Source of the DNA: Culicoidibacter larvae
GTDB lineage: Bacteria; Bacillota_I; Bacilli_A; Culicoidibacterales; Culicoidibacteraceae
Direction: 5' to 3'
NCBI RefSeq assembly: GCF_005771635.1
Contig: NZ_VBWP01000006.1
Coordinates: 62,001-126,000, forward strand
DNA length: 64,000 nucleotides
Each line of letters begins with the position of its first letter. Positions within the stretch are counted from its first letter, which is position 1. The notes below the pieces were generated by a model. That model was not told where the DNA came from. It made no database searches and saw nothing but the letters and a program-made list of their open reading frames with translations. Both the position numbers and the translations under genes were made by a program. Below, piece after piece: positions 1-8,978 of this stretch.

Positions 1-114
1 TGCTTTGGTTTGATTATTTGCAATCTTATCTAAAAATTGGCCATTCGCGTCAATTTTAAAATTTCTCGCCAGTCCGAACCAATTCCACGATCTTTTAATA
101 ACTACAGTTGCCAT
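1..114 (-). CDS. hypothetical protein, N-terminal fragment
   Basis: Only the first 38 codons lie in the window; the gene runs off the left edge. An ATG at 112-114 is preceded on the minus strand by AAGGGGT, an acceptable ribosome site. The visible protein starts MATVVIKRSWNWFGL and continues with a short beta-rich stretch containing DANGQFLDKI. Small Bacillota proteins that open with a V-I-K-R-S-x-x-W pattern and an NG-x-x-L-x-x-I strand exist, but I cannot name a family with certainty. It is divergent from the gene starting at 215. Confidence 0.5.
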   Translation of the reverse strand, partial: MATVVIKRSWNWFGLARNFKIDANGQFLDKIANNQTKA

Positions 115-214
115 TTGACTACCCCTTTTTATATATTATTCGTTACCATCGTATCATATTTGACCAACTTTTTGTGATAAAATTTGATATACTATTTTAT
201 GAGGAGCTGATTAT

Positions 215-859
215 ATGCAAAAAAATGTTGACCGTATCGAACATAAATTTTTACAGATTTTCCCCGAAGGATTATCAGGTGATGATTGGAACAATGCCGG
301 CAAACGCCATAATCCCGATAAAATTTTTGAAATATTTCAAACTGAATTAACTAAAGAAGCTCTGGAACTGACTTTGGATTCTGGCGATTACGAGGAAACG
401 ATTGATGCCATTACTGCTGCGGTTCGCCGGGTATCGGTAATCAGTGTTTTTGAAAAATTTGCTTTTAAAAATTATATTGCTCATCAGGAAATTCATGGAC
501 CCTTTCTGGAAGCACTTTATCAATTTATGTATAACTTTAACGAAGAAAGCTTTGATGGCTTAGTTTCAGTCTTACTACGTTATCGTCATGAGAAGAATAC
601 GAATCCGGCAAAATGGCCGGTAGTATCATTCTTCAAAGCCTATGCCGACCCGGATAATTATGTTTTTGTAAAACCCAATACCGTAAAAGGTGAAGCTCGG
701 GTTATGGAATGGGATATTCAATATAAAAGCATGCCTAACTACCAAACATATATGCAAGTAATGGAAATGGTGAAAGCTTTTAGAAAACATTCTACTTTAT
801 GCCAAAATGAGAACTTAATGATTACTCAGGCTGTTATGTTCTGTGCTCTTGAATTGTAG
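215..859 (+). CDS. conserved hypothetical protein, paralogue of next gene
   Basis: A 214-aa soluble protein with no signal peptide or membrane segment. The start ATG at 215 follows a GAGGAG site at 200-205. It is clearly a paralogue of the next gene: both carry TLxSGDYxExID near residue 55, VISVFEKxAFxNxxxHQEIH near residue 80, and a near-identical WDIQYKSMPNYQTY block near residue 170. The composition is rich in aromatic and acidic residues and looks alpha-helical. I do not recognise the family and propose no function. The two genes sit head to tail with no gap and probably form one transcript ending at the hairpin at 1604-1643. Confidence 0.75.
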   Translation: MQKNVDRIEHKFLQIFPEGLSGDDWNNAGKRHNPDKIFEIFQTELTKEALELTLDSGDYEETIDAITAAVRRVSVISVFEKFAFKNYIAHQEIHGPFLEALYQFMYNFNEESFDGLVSVLLRYRHEKNTNPAKWPVVSFFKAYADPDNYVFVKPNTVKGEARVMEWDIQYKSMPNYQTYMQVMEMVKAFRKHSTLCQNENLMITQAVMFCALEL

Positions 860-868
860 GTGCTGTTG

Positions 869-1534
869 ATGTTTGCCAAACAAGTTCAATTAATTGAAAA
901 TCTATTTTTAGAACAGTATCCTGACGGCTTTGAAGATGAACTCTGGCTTGCTGGGGAGAAAAGCTATAAACCAGAACAAATGATTACTAATATCAATCAA
1001 CAACTCAGTAAAGAAGAACTTGAGCTTACTCTTGAGTCTGGTGATTATCAGGAAGCGATTGATAACACCCTTCATTTAGTACGACAATCTAAAGTAATCA
1101 GTGTCTTTGAAAAACTGGCATTTCAAAATTTTGTTGAACATCAGGAAATTCATGAACAGTTCTTAAACGCACTCTATAATTTCATGTATGACTACAACGA
1201 AGAAAATTTTGATAACTTTATCATGACATTATTGAGCTATCGTCATGAAAGAAACAGCAAACCAACTAAATGGACTGTTGTTTCATTCTTTAAAGCCTAC
1301 CAAGACCCGCAAAATTATATTTTTGTAAAGCCAACAACAATGAAGGGTATCGCTAAAATTCTAGACTGGGATATTCAATATAAAAGCATGCCTAACTACC
1401 AAACCTATCAGCATATCCTTGCAATGATTCGCGCCTTTCAAGCTGAATCAAGCCTCTGCCGCAATGCTGATATGCGCGAGACTCAAGGTGTGATTTATAC
1501 AGCGCTGCGTGGCTTGGCTCTTAACCAAGACTGA
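869..1534 (+). CDS. conserved hypothetical protein, tandem paralogue
   Basis: A 221-aa paralogue of the preceding gene; by eye a little over half of the residues match, with no gaps of note. An in-frame GTG lies at 860 directly after the upstream stop. The ATG at 869 is preferred because TAGGTG (857-862) then works as ribosome site at 6-nt spacing, which also couples translation to the upstream gene. Shared blocks (VISVFEKLAFQNFVEHQEIH split over residues 75-100, YRHERN, WDIQYKSMPNYQTY) show a single-domain family duplicated in tandem. Function unknown. Confidence 0.72.
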   Translation: MFAKQVQLIENLFLEQYPDGFEDELWLAGEKSYKPEQMITNINQQLSKEELELTLESGDYQEAIDNTLHLVRQSKVISVFEKLAFQNFVEHQEIHEQFLNALYNFMYDYNEENFDNFIMTLLSYRHERNSKPTKWTVVSFFKAYQDPQNYIFVKPTTMKGIAKILDWDIQYKSMPNYQTYQHILAMIRAFQAESSLCRNADMRETQGVIYTALRGLALNQD

Positions 1535-1603
1535 GCAAGTACTCCGACACGGAGTTAGTACCTTTGGGTGTGGGGTGCTCTAGCTGTTTTAAAGGACAGA
1601 TAA

Positions 1604-1643
1604 AACCCGAACGCACGGTAAAGTGCGCTCGGGTTCTTTTTTT
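1604..1643 (+). terminator. Rho-independent terminator after the paralogue pair
   Basis: Stem AACCCGA-x-CGCAC pairs with GTGCG-x-TCGGGTT (1604-1635) and is followed by eight T residues. It ends the plus-strand pair. Its T run abuts the stop codon of the convergent mnaA gene, so it may also serve that gene. Confidence 0.85.
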
Positions 1644-2754
1644 ATTTATCAGAGAAATATTCCTCGATAATGGCTGCAATACGCTCACTCGCGTGACCGT
1701 CGCCATACGGGTTTGAAGCCGTTGCCATTGACTGATACACAGCAGGATCATCTAATAGTTCAGTAATCAACTGATAGATTGTTGCCTCATCAGTGCCTGC
1801 CAGTTTTAAAGTACCGGCAGCAACCCCTTCCGGACGTTCGGTCGTATCACGCATAACCAAGACCGGAACACCAAGTGATGGTGCTTCTTCTTGAATGCCG
1901 CCTGAATCAGTCAGAATAATATTAGCGTGATTAAGGAAGTTATGGAAATCAATAACTTCCAATGGATTGATTAATCGGATACGGTCATGATCACCAAGTT
2001 CTTCTTGAGCCGCAGCTTGTACCAATGGATTTAAATGCACCGGATAAATTACCTTTACATCATCATGTTCTTCAACAACACGACGAATTGCACGGAACAT
2101 ATGGCGCATTGGTTCACCTAAATTTTCCCGGCGATGAGCGGTCAATAAAATTAAACGACTGCCATCTGCCCACTTCAGCATTTCGTGTTCATAGTCATCG
2201 CTGACAGTCGTTTGCAGGGCATCGATCGCGGTATTACCGGTCACATAAATATGGTCAGTATTTTTGCCTTCGCTTACTAAATTTGCTTTTGCCGTTTCAG
2301 TAGGCGCAAAATGCAAGGTAGCTATAATGCCGGCAGCCTGACGGTTGAATTCTTCCGGAAATGGTGAATAAATATTATGGGTACGCAATCCCGCTTCAAC
2401 ATGCCCTACCGGTATTTGTTGGTAGAACGCTGCCAACGCCGTAGCAAATGTTGTTGTTGTATCACCATGCACCAACACGATATCAGGATGTTCTTGTTCA
2501 AGAACATCCTTCATGCCGCATAAAACATTGCTGGTAACATCATACAAAGTTTGCTGATCTTTCATCACTGAAAGATCGTGATCGGGAACAATCGCAAATA
2601 CTTCCAAAACTTGATCCAGCATTTGCCGGTGTTGACCAGTTACACAAACAATCGGCTCAATCGCCTCATGTTTCTTTAATTCCAGCACTAATGGTGCCAT
2701 CTTTATTGCTTCCGGTCTGGTTCCGAACGACAATAGAACTTTAATTTTCTTCAT
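1642..2754 (-). CDS. mnaA: UDP-N-acetylglucosamine 2-epimerase (non-hydrolysing)
   Basis: A 370-aa enzyme that interconverts UDP-GlcNAc and UDP-ManNAc in the cytoplasm, supplying ManNAc for wall teichoic acid linkage units or other surface glycans. Family hallmarks: GTRPEAIK at residues 11-18, VTGQHRQML near 38, VHGDTTTT at 95-102, GHVEAGLRT at 117-125, FPEEFNRQ near 132, the HRREN loop at 207-211, and TDSGGIQEE at 282-290. Length matches the WecB/MnaA family. The start ATG has a TTGAGGA site upstream. It stands alone between two terminators with no glycan cluster beside it. Confidence 0.96.
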   Translation of the reverse strand: MKKIKVLLSFGTRPEAIKMAPLVLELKKHEAIEPIVCVTGQHRQMLDQVLEVFAIVPDHDLSVMKDQQTLYDVTSNVLCGMKDVLEQEHPDIVLVHGDTTTTFATALAAFYQQIPVGHVEAGLRTHNIYSPFPEEFNRQAAGIIATLHFAPTETAKANLVSEGKNTDHIYVTGNTAIDALQTTVSDDYEHEMLKWADGSRLILLTAHRRENLGEPMRHMFRAIRRVVEEHDDVKVIYPVHLNPLVQAAAQEELGDHDRIRLINPLEVIDFHNFLNHANIILTDSGGIQEEAPSLGVPVLVMRDTTERPEGVAAGTLKLAGTDEATIYQLITELLDDPAVYQSMATASNPYGDGHASERIAAIIEEYFSDK

Positions 2755-2772
2755 AGTTATTCCTCAACTTTC

Positions 2773-2804
2773 AAAAAAATAAGAGGCTGAAATTATCACC
2801 CTCT
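2773..2804 (-). terminator. terminator after the 82-aa gene
   Basis: On the minus strand AGAGG-g-TGA-taatt-TCA-g-CCTCT forms a stem with one G/G mismatch, followed by TATTTTTTT. It sits between the 82-aa gene and mnaA and separates their transcripts. Confidence 0.6.
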
Positions 2805-2866
2805 CGTTTTATATGTTTTCTCTTTTCGGTATCAAACTTATCGTAATTTTTTTACAATATTTTTGC

Positions 2867-3115
2867 TTACACTAAAGATTCTAAAACAACTTTACCCATT
2901 GTCGGCATAATCATGCTAACTTTGTTGATTTTATAGCTTACACCATCAACAACCATTGTTTCACCTACAGGGACTTTATTAAAAATATCTTTATCTACTG
3001 GCAGTTCAGTTCCGTCACCTAAGGTAACTACTCCACCAACTTGATTTTTTAATGGGCGTCCTGCATATCCTGGACCTGCGTCCTTAGGAACTACTATTAA
3101 CATAAGTGTTGTCAT
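2867..3115 (-). CDS. small hypothetical protein (82 aa)
   Basis: A compact 82-aa protein with no signal peptide, preceded by a perfect AAGGAGG site 9 nt before ATG, so it is very likely translated. The sequence alternates hydrophobic and polar residues and looks all-beta: a glycine-rich turn region (PKDAGPGYAGRP), then VGGVVTLGDGTELPVD, then a hydrophobic C-terminus ending VVLESLV. I do not recognise a family. It is monocistronic between its own terminator and the divergent nfeD promoter. Confidence 0.65.
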   Translation of the reverse strand: MTTLMLIVVPKDAGPGYAGRPLKNQVGGVVTLGDGTELPVDKDIFNKVPVGETMVVDGVSYKINKVSMIMPTMGKVVLESLV

Positions 3116-3210
3116 ACGTTCATACCTCCTTGTAATAACTTCGTACTCATTATAACATAATAATATCAGCTTTCACAGTGTTTTCACTTTTTCATTTCGG
3201 GAAAAATTTT

Positions 3211-3243
3211 GAACGCTCGTCAAGCTCGACTTGACGAGCGTTC
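3211..3243. repeat. perfect 14-bp inverted repeat in divergent intergenic region
   Basis: GAACGCTCGTCAAG and its exact complement flank a 5-nt loop. On the minus strand it is followed by AAAATTTTT, so it could be a weak terminator or leader hairpin for the 82-aa gene. It could also insulate the divergent nfeD promoter. No coding region accounts for it. Confidence 0.7.
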
Positions 3244-3304
3244 TTAGTTTCACAAATAAAGCAATATTCTGTATATTTTCTACACAAATTACCTAGAATC
3301 TACA

Positions 3305-3333
3305 TTGCTTTCTCCATATATAAGGTGTATAAT
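3305..3333 (+). promoter_or_regulatory. sigma-A-type promoter of the nfeD-SPFH operon
   Basis: TTGCTT at 3305-3310 and a perfect TATAAT at 3328-3333 are separated by 17 nt, about 30 nt upstream of the nfeD start. Confidence 0.8.
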
Positions 3334-3368
3334 TATCCTTAAATAAGTCGTAAAGGAGGATACTTATT

Positions 3369-3806
3369 ATGAGCTTACTTTTTGTTTGGATAGCAATTAT
3401 TATCCTTGCAGTTCTCATAGACTTATTGACTAGCAATTTCCTATTTGTTTTCTTTGCCGGCGGCGCTATTGTTGCTTTAATTGCCGAGGCATTAAACTTA
3501 GGATGGGCTGTTGAAATCATTGCCTTTATTCTAGTGTCGATTATCTTATTGGTGATCTTTTATCCAATGATTCATAAGAAGACACGTGAACAACGGGCTT
3601 TGGCACAAACACCAGAGCAGTCATACATCGGTAAACGGTTTATTTTAAATAAAAACCTGACTGATACATTACAACATAAAATTGATGGTATTTATTGGCA
3701 AATCAAAAATGGTGAATCAACAATTATTGCTGCTGGCACTGAGGTTGAGATTACCGCTGTTGAAGGTAACAAATTTATTATCAAAATTTATCACAAAGAA
3801 GCTTAG
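3369..3806 (+). CDS. NfeD-like membrane protein
   Basis: A 145-aa protein with two closely spaced membrane segments (about residues 3-40 and 48-68) and a C-terminal soluble part of about 70 residues (from SYIGKRFIL to the end) with the beta-rich look of the NfeD OB-fold. NfeD proteins partner with SPFH/stomatin-type proteins in membrane microdomains, and the next gene 15 nt downstream is exactly such a protein. The start is supported by AAAGGAGG at 3352-3359. It belongs to the short NfeD class without a ClpP-like protease domain. Confidence 0.88.
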   Translation: MSLLFVWIAIIILAVLIDLLTSNFLFVFFAGGAIVALIAEALNLGWAVEIIAFILVSIILLVIFYPMIHKKTREQRALAQTPEQSYIGKRFILNKNLTDTLQHKIDGIYWQIKNGESTIIAAGTEVEITAVEGNKFIIKIYHKEA

Positions 3807-3821
3807 GAGGCTTAATCAATT

Positions 3822-4778
3822 ATGAATGGACTTATAGCATTAATTGTAGTTGTCATCATCTTTGCAATTCTTTTCATTGCCCTCTTCTCGTCAATCAAAA
3901 TCGTATCGACAAGTAACGTTATGATTTTAGAACGTTTTGGTCAATTTAGAAAAGTACTGCAACCTGGATGGCATTTCATTATTCCTTTTGCAGAACGTGT
4001 TGTTCGTCGTATTTCGACCAAACAACAGATTTTGGATATTCCGCCACAAACAGTAATCACTAAAGATAACGTTAATATTTCAGTTGATAATGTTATCTTC
4101 TACCGTGTTATTAATGCACAAGATGCTGTTTACAACATTGAGGAATATCAAGCTGGTATTGTTTATTCAACAATTACCAACATGCGTAATATTATTGGTA
4201 ACTTAGTACTTGATGATGTTTTATCTGGTCGTGACCGGATTAACAGTGAATTGCTTCAAGTTATTGATGAAATTACTGATGCTTACGGAATTAAAATTCT
4301 TTCAGTTGAGATTAAAAATATTAACCCGCCAATGGAAATTCAGCAAGCAATGGAAAAACAAATGCGTGCTGAGCGTGATAAACGGGCAGTTATCCTTCAA
4401 GCTGAAGGGGACAAACAAAGTCAGATTGCTCGTGCCGAAGGTGAAAAACAAGCAGCTATTCTACAAGCGGAAGCAACTAAACAAGCAAACATCCGTATGG
4501 CTGAGGGTATGCGTGAATCGCAAATCCTGGAAGCCGAAGGGAAAGCGTTGGCAATCCGCCAAATCGCTGATGCTGATGCCGCAGCAATTGAACTTGTCAA
4601 TACTGCGATTCTTACTTCCGGAACAAACGAAGTTGTTATCGCTTTAAAACAAGTTGAAGCTTTAAAAGAAATGGCCTTGAATCCTGCTAACAAGTTAATC
4701 TTGCCAAACGAAACTTTATCATCACTGGGCAGCATTGCCGCTATTGGTGATATTCTGAAAAACGGATTGGATAAATAA
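3822..4778 (+). CDS. SPFH/band-7 (stomatin-like) membrane protein
   Basis: A 318-aa protein with one N-terminal membrane anchor (residues 3-25), an SPFH domain (about 28-190; VMILERFGQFRKVLQPGWHFIIP is split across its start) and a long Ala/Glu/Gln-rich coiled coil (about 180-260, repeated QAEG/AEG-K units). This is the slipin/QmcA layout. Such proteins oligomerise in the membrane and organise microdomains; the NfeD gene upstream is the usual operon partner. AGGAGG sits 9 nt before the start. The operon ends at the terminator at 4782-4817. Confidence 0.93.
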   Translation: MNGLIALIVVVIIFAILFIALFSSIKIVSTSNVMILERFGQFRKVLQPGWHFIIPFAERVVRRISTKQQILDIPPQTVITKDNVNISVDNVIFYRVINAQDAVYNIEEYQAGIVYSTITNMRNIIGNLVLDDVLSGRDRINSELLQVIDEITDAYGIKILSVEIKNINPPMEIQQAMEKQMRAERDKRAVILQAEGDKQSQIARAEGEKQAAILQAEATKQANIRMAEGMRESQILEAEGKALAIRQIADADAAAIELVNTAILTSGTNEVVIALKQVEALKEMALNPANKLILPNETLSSLGSIAAIGDILKNGLDK

Positions 4779-4781
4779 TTT

Positions 4782-4817
4782 AAAAAACGAAGCCCCCTAT
4801 AAAGGCTTCGTTTTTTC
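4782..4817. terminator. bidirectional terminator
   Basis: AAAAAACGAAGCC pairs with GGCTTCGTTTTTT. A runs and T runs flank the stem on both sides, serving the convergent SPFH and SulP genes. Confidence 0.9.
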
Positions 4818-4823
4818 TTTCTT

Positions 4824-6476
4824 CTATTTTGCAATAAGCTTAAGCGCTTCATCAATAGTCGCTACAATGTGACCGTCAGTTTCAATATAATTCAGTTCGT
4901 TTTCATTGAAATCATCAACCAAATCTCCTAGCGTTTTCACAAAGTAATATTGAATGTGGTGTTCATCCAACCAGGTTAACACATTACCCAGTGTTTCAGC
5001 TGCCGAAACATCAACACCGGTCATTGCGCTAGCATCAAAAATAAAGGTTTTGGTATCATCTTTTACCGCCTTTTTAATATGATCGGCAAATTCTTCACTG
5101 TTAGCAAAATATAATGCACTGGCGTATCGATAAATAATTACCCCTGGAATTTCTTTTGCTTCCGGATGACGACGTAAGCTATAATATCGATCTTTACCAG
5201 TGATTTGACCAAGAACATCGCCGCTTGGAGATAATACTTTAATAATCATCATAATGAATGATAATAAAACCCCGACACCGACACCGAAAAGCACACCAAC
5301 AATCAAGACACCAACCATTGACAACAGCCAGATAGCTGCTTGATCTTTGGCGTATTTCGCTAAACTCAGGAAATATTTCACATCAATAACTCCTACCAGC
5401 GCAGCAAAAATAATTGCTGACAAAACCGGTTGTGGCATGTAATACAGGAAACCGCTTAAGAATAATAAGACAATAGCAATCACTGCCGCCGCTACAATTG
5501 ATACTAATTGAGTTTTCCCTTTAAATTGTACGTTAGCAGCCGTCCGTGAGACACTGGCACTTACTGAAGAAACTCCGGAAATTGCCGCTGCAAAGTTTGA
5601 CATCCCAAAAGCAAAGAGCTCGCGATTATCATCAACTTCGTATTTATTTTGCAAAGCAAAACTTTCACTGGTTAATAATGAATCGGCAAAACATGCAATG
5701 GTAATAACCAGCCCACCGCCGATTGCACCAACCCAGTTATCAAAATGCAAAAAGTCAGGAATTGCAAATTGTGGGAAACCACTTGGAATTGACCCAACAA
5801 TAACAATATTATATTGATCCAATTGGAATACCCCGGTAATGATTGTCGCGATAACCAAAACAATCAATGACATCGGAATCTTAGGAAACTTTTTCTTAAA
5901 GAATAAGATAACTATTGCAGAAACAATTGCCATTGAAAAGCCTATCCAATTTGATTGTAAAAACTGACCAACAATAATCGCTAAGTTACCAAAGAAATCC
6001 GTACCATCAGCATTCAAACCCATCATCTTAGGAATCTGACCAACTAAAATCGATAAACTGATACCTGAGATAAAACCACTCATAACCGGCTTAGACACAT
6101 AGGAAACAAACTTCCCTACTTTAAGCACGGCAAACAGGATAAAGAATATCCCGGTAAAGAACGCCAGCATCGGCACAAATGCCAACGCTTCCGCTGAACC
6201 GGCCGCTATCCCCAAAGCAACTAAAATTGAACCGGTAATCGCGCTGGCAGTCGCATCAATACCAAAAATCATCTGTGGTGAACTGGCAAAGATTGCATAC
6301 CCTAAAATCGGCAAAAATGAAGCATACAAACCGTAAATCGGTGGCAATCCGGCAACTTGCGCATACCCCATCGCCACCGGAATCGTTAATGCAGCCACGA
6401 CAATACCAGAAATAATATCATTTTTTAAATAAGCTTTCTTATAATTTTTCAACGATAACAAAACGTAATTAAACAT
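4824..6476 (-). CDS. SulP-family anion permease with STAS domain
   Basis: A 550-aa inner-membrane transporter of the SLC26/SulP family. It has about a dozen hydrophobic segments, the family signature region (TIPVAMGYAQVAGLPPIYGLYASFLP split over residues 32-60), and a cytoplasmic C-terminal STAS domain (about 430-545; YFANSEEFADHI, FIFDASAMTGVDVSA). Sulfate, bicarbonate or other anions are possible; the sequence alone does not say which. A TTG exists in frame at 6497, but the ATG at 6476 follows AAAGAGGAG at good spacing and gives the normal N-terminus (MFNYVLLSL). No sulfate-assimilation genes lie nearby. Confidence 0.92.
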   Translation of the reverse strand: MFNYVLLSLKNYKKAYLKNDIISGIVVAALTIPVAMGYAQVAGLPPIYGLYASFLPILGYAIFASSPQMIFGIDATASAITGSILVALGIAAGSAEALAFVPMLAFFTGIFFILFAVLKVGKFVSYVSKPVMSGFISGISLSILVGQIPKMMGLNADGTDFFGNLAIIVGQFLQSNWIGFSMAIVSAIVILFFKKKFPKIPMSLIVLVIATIITGVFQLDQYNIVIVGSIPSGFPQFAIPDFLHFDNWVGAIGGGLVITIACFADSLLTSESFALQNKYEVDDNRELFAFGMSNFAAAISGVSSVSASVSRTAANVQFKGKTQLVSIVAAAVIAIVLLFLSGFLYYMPQPVLSAIIFAALVGVIDVKYFLSLAKYAKDQAAIWLLSMVGVLIVGVLFGVGVGVLLSFIMMIIKVLSPSGDVLGQITGKDRYYSLRRHPEAKEIPGVIIYRYASALYFANSEEFADHIKKAVKDDTKTFIFDASAMTGVDVSAAETLGNVLTWLDEHHIQYYFVKTLGDLVDDFNENELNYIETDGHIVATIDEALKLIAK

Positions 6477-6708
6477 ATCCTCACTCCTCTTTCCCAAGCA
6501 ATGGATTACTTCACATATTATTGTATCACATTATTCACCAGTTTCTGCATTTAATACTGATATTTCAAAACTCCCGTAACTGAATGCCAATTTTCTTGAC
6601 ATTCAGCATATAAGTGTCAACTAATCTAGCTATTAATCAATAAAGTAGGCATTTAAAAACCATGTATTTTGTGCTATTATTAAGGCATTAAGTAAAGGAG
6701 CATGCAAC

Positions 6709-8613
6709 ATGATTGTACTCTCAACAAGCAAACTGACAAAAGCAATAGGGACCGATGTCATCATTGAAGACATCCAATTGGAACTCCAGGACGGCGAACG
6801 CATCGCCTTGGTTGGTGCCAACGGCGCCGGAAAATCAACACTGCTGCGAATATTAGCCGGCTTGGAAAGTTATACCAGCGGTACTATATCACAAGCCAAA
6901 AACACCACTTTAGGCTATTTAGCCCAAGAAGAAGGTTTGGTGCTGACCAATACTATCTGGCAGGAAGCCTATAGTGTTTTTGAGCAACTGCGCGTTATTG
7001 AAGCACAATTGCACCAGATTGCTTTACAAATGAGTGACGAAGCCGTTTACAGTGATGCTGATAAACTCGACAAAGTTGCTCATCAATATGAACGCCTGCG
7101 TGAAGAATTTGAACAAAAAGGCGGTTATCAATATGAAGCTAAAATTCGCTCAATCTTACACGGGTTTGGTTTTTTTGAAGCTGATTACGATAAATTAATT
7201 GATACCCTCAGTGGTGGTCAGAAAACACGTTTGGCATTAGCGAAGCTATTGCTTGCTGAACCGGATATTCTGTTGCTTGATGAACCTACCAACCACTTGG
7301 ATATTGCTACATTGGACTGGCTGGAAAATTATTTACGTGGCTATCGCGGGGCAATCTTGATTGTTTCCCATGACCGCTACTTTCTCGATCGCCTGGCACA
7401 ATATGTCTATGAAATTGAAAACCATAAAATCAATCGTTTTGTCGGCAACTATACCGCCTATACTATTGAAAAAGAAGCACGCTTTGAGCAGCAAGTCAAA
7501 GAATATCAAAAACAACAAACTGATATTAAAAAGCTGGAAGAATTTATTGCTCGCAACTTAGTTCGAGCCTCAACAACTAAACGTGCCCAAAGCCGTCGTA
7601 AAAAACTGGAAAAAATGGATCGCCTTGATCGACCGTCAATTTTGAAAACAATGCGCCGCATTGAATTTGATGTTGAAAAGCAAAGCGGAAAAGATGTACT
7701 CGGGTTTAACAACATTAAAGTCGGTGTTGATGGCACTACCCTCTTCTCGGTTGATGAATTTCAAGTTCATTGCGGTGATAGTATCGCCTTTATCGGCCGT
7801 AACGGGATTGGTAAATCAACCTTCCTTAAAACCATCGTTGGCATTCTGCCGCTGATTAGCGGTGAAATAAAATATGGTGCTAATGTTGAACTTGGTTACT
7901 ATGACCAGGAACATCAGCAAATGGTTGCCAACAAAACCGTCTTAAACGAACTTTGGGATGCGCATCCGCTTATGGATGAAAAAGATATCCGTGGTACTCT
8001 GGGTCTTTTCCTCTTCCATGGTGAAGATTGTTTCAAGAAAGTGAAAAGCTTATCTGGTGGTGAAAAAAGTCGCTTGGCACTAGCAAAACTATTGCTGCAA
8101 AAAGCAAACACCTTAATACTTGATGAACCTACCAACCATTTGGACTTAAACAGCAAATCAACCTTGGAGGATGCCTTAATCGACTACGAAGGCACTCAGC
8201 TTTTTGTATCCCATGACCGCTACTTCATTAACCGCGTTGCCACCCAAATCGTTGAAATTACCGAAGATGGCTGGCAAATCTATATCGGTGACTATGATTA
8301 CTATTTGGAGAAACAGGCACAACAGCAAGAAGCTGTTGTGGAAGTTCCTGCTCAAAAAGAAAAAGCGGTTGAAGTTGTCGCTGCCGCGCCAACCCCACCG
8401 CCGACAAAAAAGAAAGTATCCATCTACACCCTTACAAAAATAGAAACTGAAATTCATGATACTGAACAAGAAATTGAGGAAGTAAAAGCCGCACAGTTGC
8501 TGCCGGAGAATTACCACGATGCCCGCAACAGTGCCGCCTTGCTCGAACAATTAGATGATTTAGAAATCAAGCTTGATAAGCTTATGACTGAGTGGAGCGA
8601 ATTACAGGAATAA
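6709..8613 (+). CDS. ABC-F family ATPase, ribosome-associated type
   Basis: A 634-aa soluble protein with two fused ABC domains and no membrane part. Domain 1 has Walker A GANGAGKST (36-44), signature LSGGQ near 165 and Walker B LLLLDEPTNHLD. A linker of about 80 charged residues follows. Domain 2 has GRNGIGKST, LSGGEKSRLALAKLL and LILDEPTNHLD, and the C-terminal tail is Glu/Lys-rich and probably coiled coil. ABC-F proteins act on the ribosomal E site in translation or antibiotic protection. The layout resembles the YdiF group; there is no sign of a specific resistance factor. AAAGGAG precedes ATG at good spacing. Confidence 0.93.
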   Translation: MIVLSTSKLTKAIGTDVIIEDIQLELQDGERIALVGANGAGKSTLLRILAGLESYTSGTISQAKNTTLGYLAQEEGLVLTNTIWQEAYSVFEQLRVIEAQLHQIALQMSDEAVYSDADKLDKVAHQYERLREEFEQKGGYQYEAKIRSILHGFGFFEADYDKLIDTLSGGQKTRLALAKLLLAEPDILLLDEPTNHLDIATLDWLENYLRGYRGAILIVSHDRYFLDRLAQYVYEIENHKINRFVGNYTAYTIEKEARFEQQVKEYQKQQTDIKKLEEFIARNLVRASTTKRAQSRRKKLEKMDRLDRPSILKTMRRIEFDVEKQSGKDVLGFNNIKVGVDGTTLFSVDEFQVHCGDSIAFIGRNGIGKSTFLKTIVGILPLISGEIKYGANVELGYYDQEHQQMVANKTVLNELWDAHPLMDEKDIRGTLGLFLFHGEDCFKKVKSLSGGEKSRLALAKLLLQKANTLILDEPTNHLDLNSKSTLEDALIDYEGTQLFVSHDRYFINRVATQIVEITEDGWQIYIGDYDYYLEKQAQQQEAVVEVPAQKEKAVEVVAAAPTPPPTKKKVSIYTLTKIETEIHDTEQEIEEVKAAQLLPENYHDARNSAALLEQLDDLEIKLDKLMTEWSELQE

Positions 8614-8645
8614 AAAAAGCAACCTTTCAAGGTTGCTTTTTTTAT
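8612..8645. terminator. bidirectional terminator
   Basis: AAAAAAGCAACCTT pairs with AAGGTTGCTTTTTT around a 2-nt loop. It is shared by the convergent ABC-F gene and the 78-aa gene, whose stop codon overlaps the T run. Confidence 0.9.
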
Positions 8646-8878
8646 TTTGAAACATGTCCTGAACCAAATTGGTCCATGATTGCTTTCACCTCAGCTTTAT
8701 GCTCTTCTTTAAGCAGTGCCAAGATTTTTGGCGAAATTGCTTCTAGAAACTCTGCGCTGAAGGTACCGTCATTTTGAGCGGCAAAACAGTCTTCCAACAA
8801 AATTTTTGCTTTTTCCTCATTGCCCGGTGCTACAAAGCCCATAATAAAATTAAAGAATTGTTCTTGTCCTGGATTCAT
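8642..8878 (-). CDS. small conserved hypothetical protein (78 aa)
   Basis: A 78-aa, probably all-helical acidic protein (EQFFNFIMGFV near the start, LPKxLxLLKxEHxAEVK-like C-terminal helix). AAGGAGG precedes the ATG by 9 nt, so translation is well supported. Proteins of this size and helix pattern occur widely in Bacillota without known function. It is monocistronic: the gene upstream has its own terminator (8936-8972), and downstream lies the shared terminator at 8612-8645. Confidence 0.7.
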   Translation of the reverse strand: MNPGQEQFFNFIMGFVAPGNEEKAKILLEDCFAAQNDGTFSAEFLEAISPKILALLKEEHKAEVKAIMDQFGSGHVSK

Positions 8879-8935
8879 TTCGAAATCCCTCCTTTTATAC
8901 CCCTAGATAGTACCACTTTTTATGCAATGATTCAA

Positions 8936-8972
8936 GAAAAAAATGCGATTTGCGGGTTGCCGCAAATCGCAT
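8936..8972 (-). terminator. terminator after the nitronate monooxygenase-like gene
   Basis: A perfect 13-bp stem (ATGCGATTTGCGG with its complement, 4-nt loop) is followed on the minus strand by TTTTTTT. Confidence 0.9.
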
Positions 8973-8978
8973 CATTAT

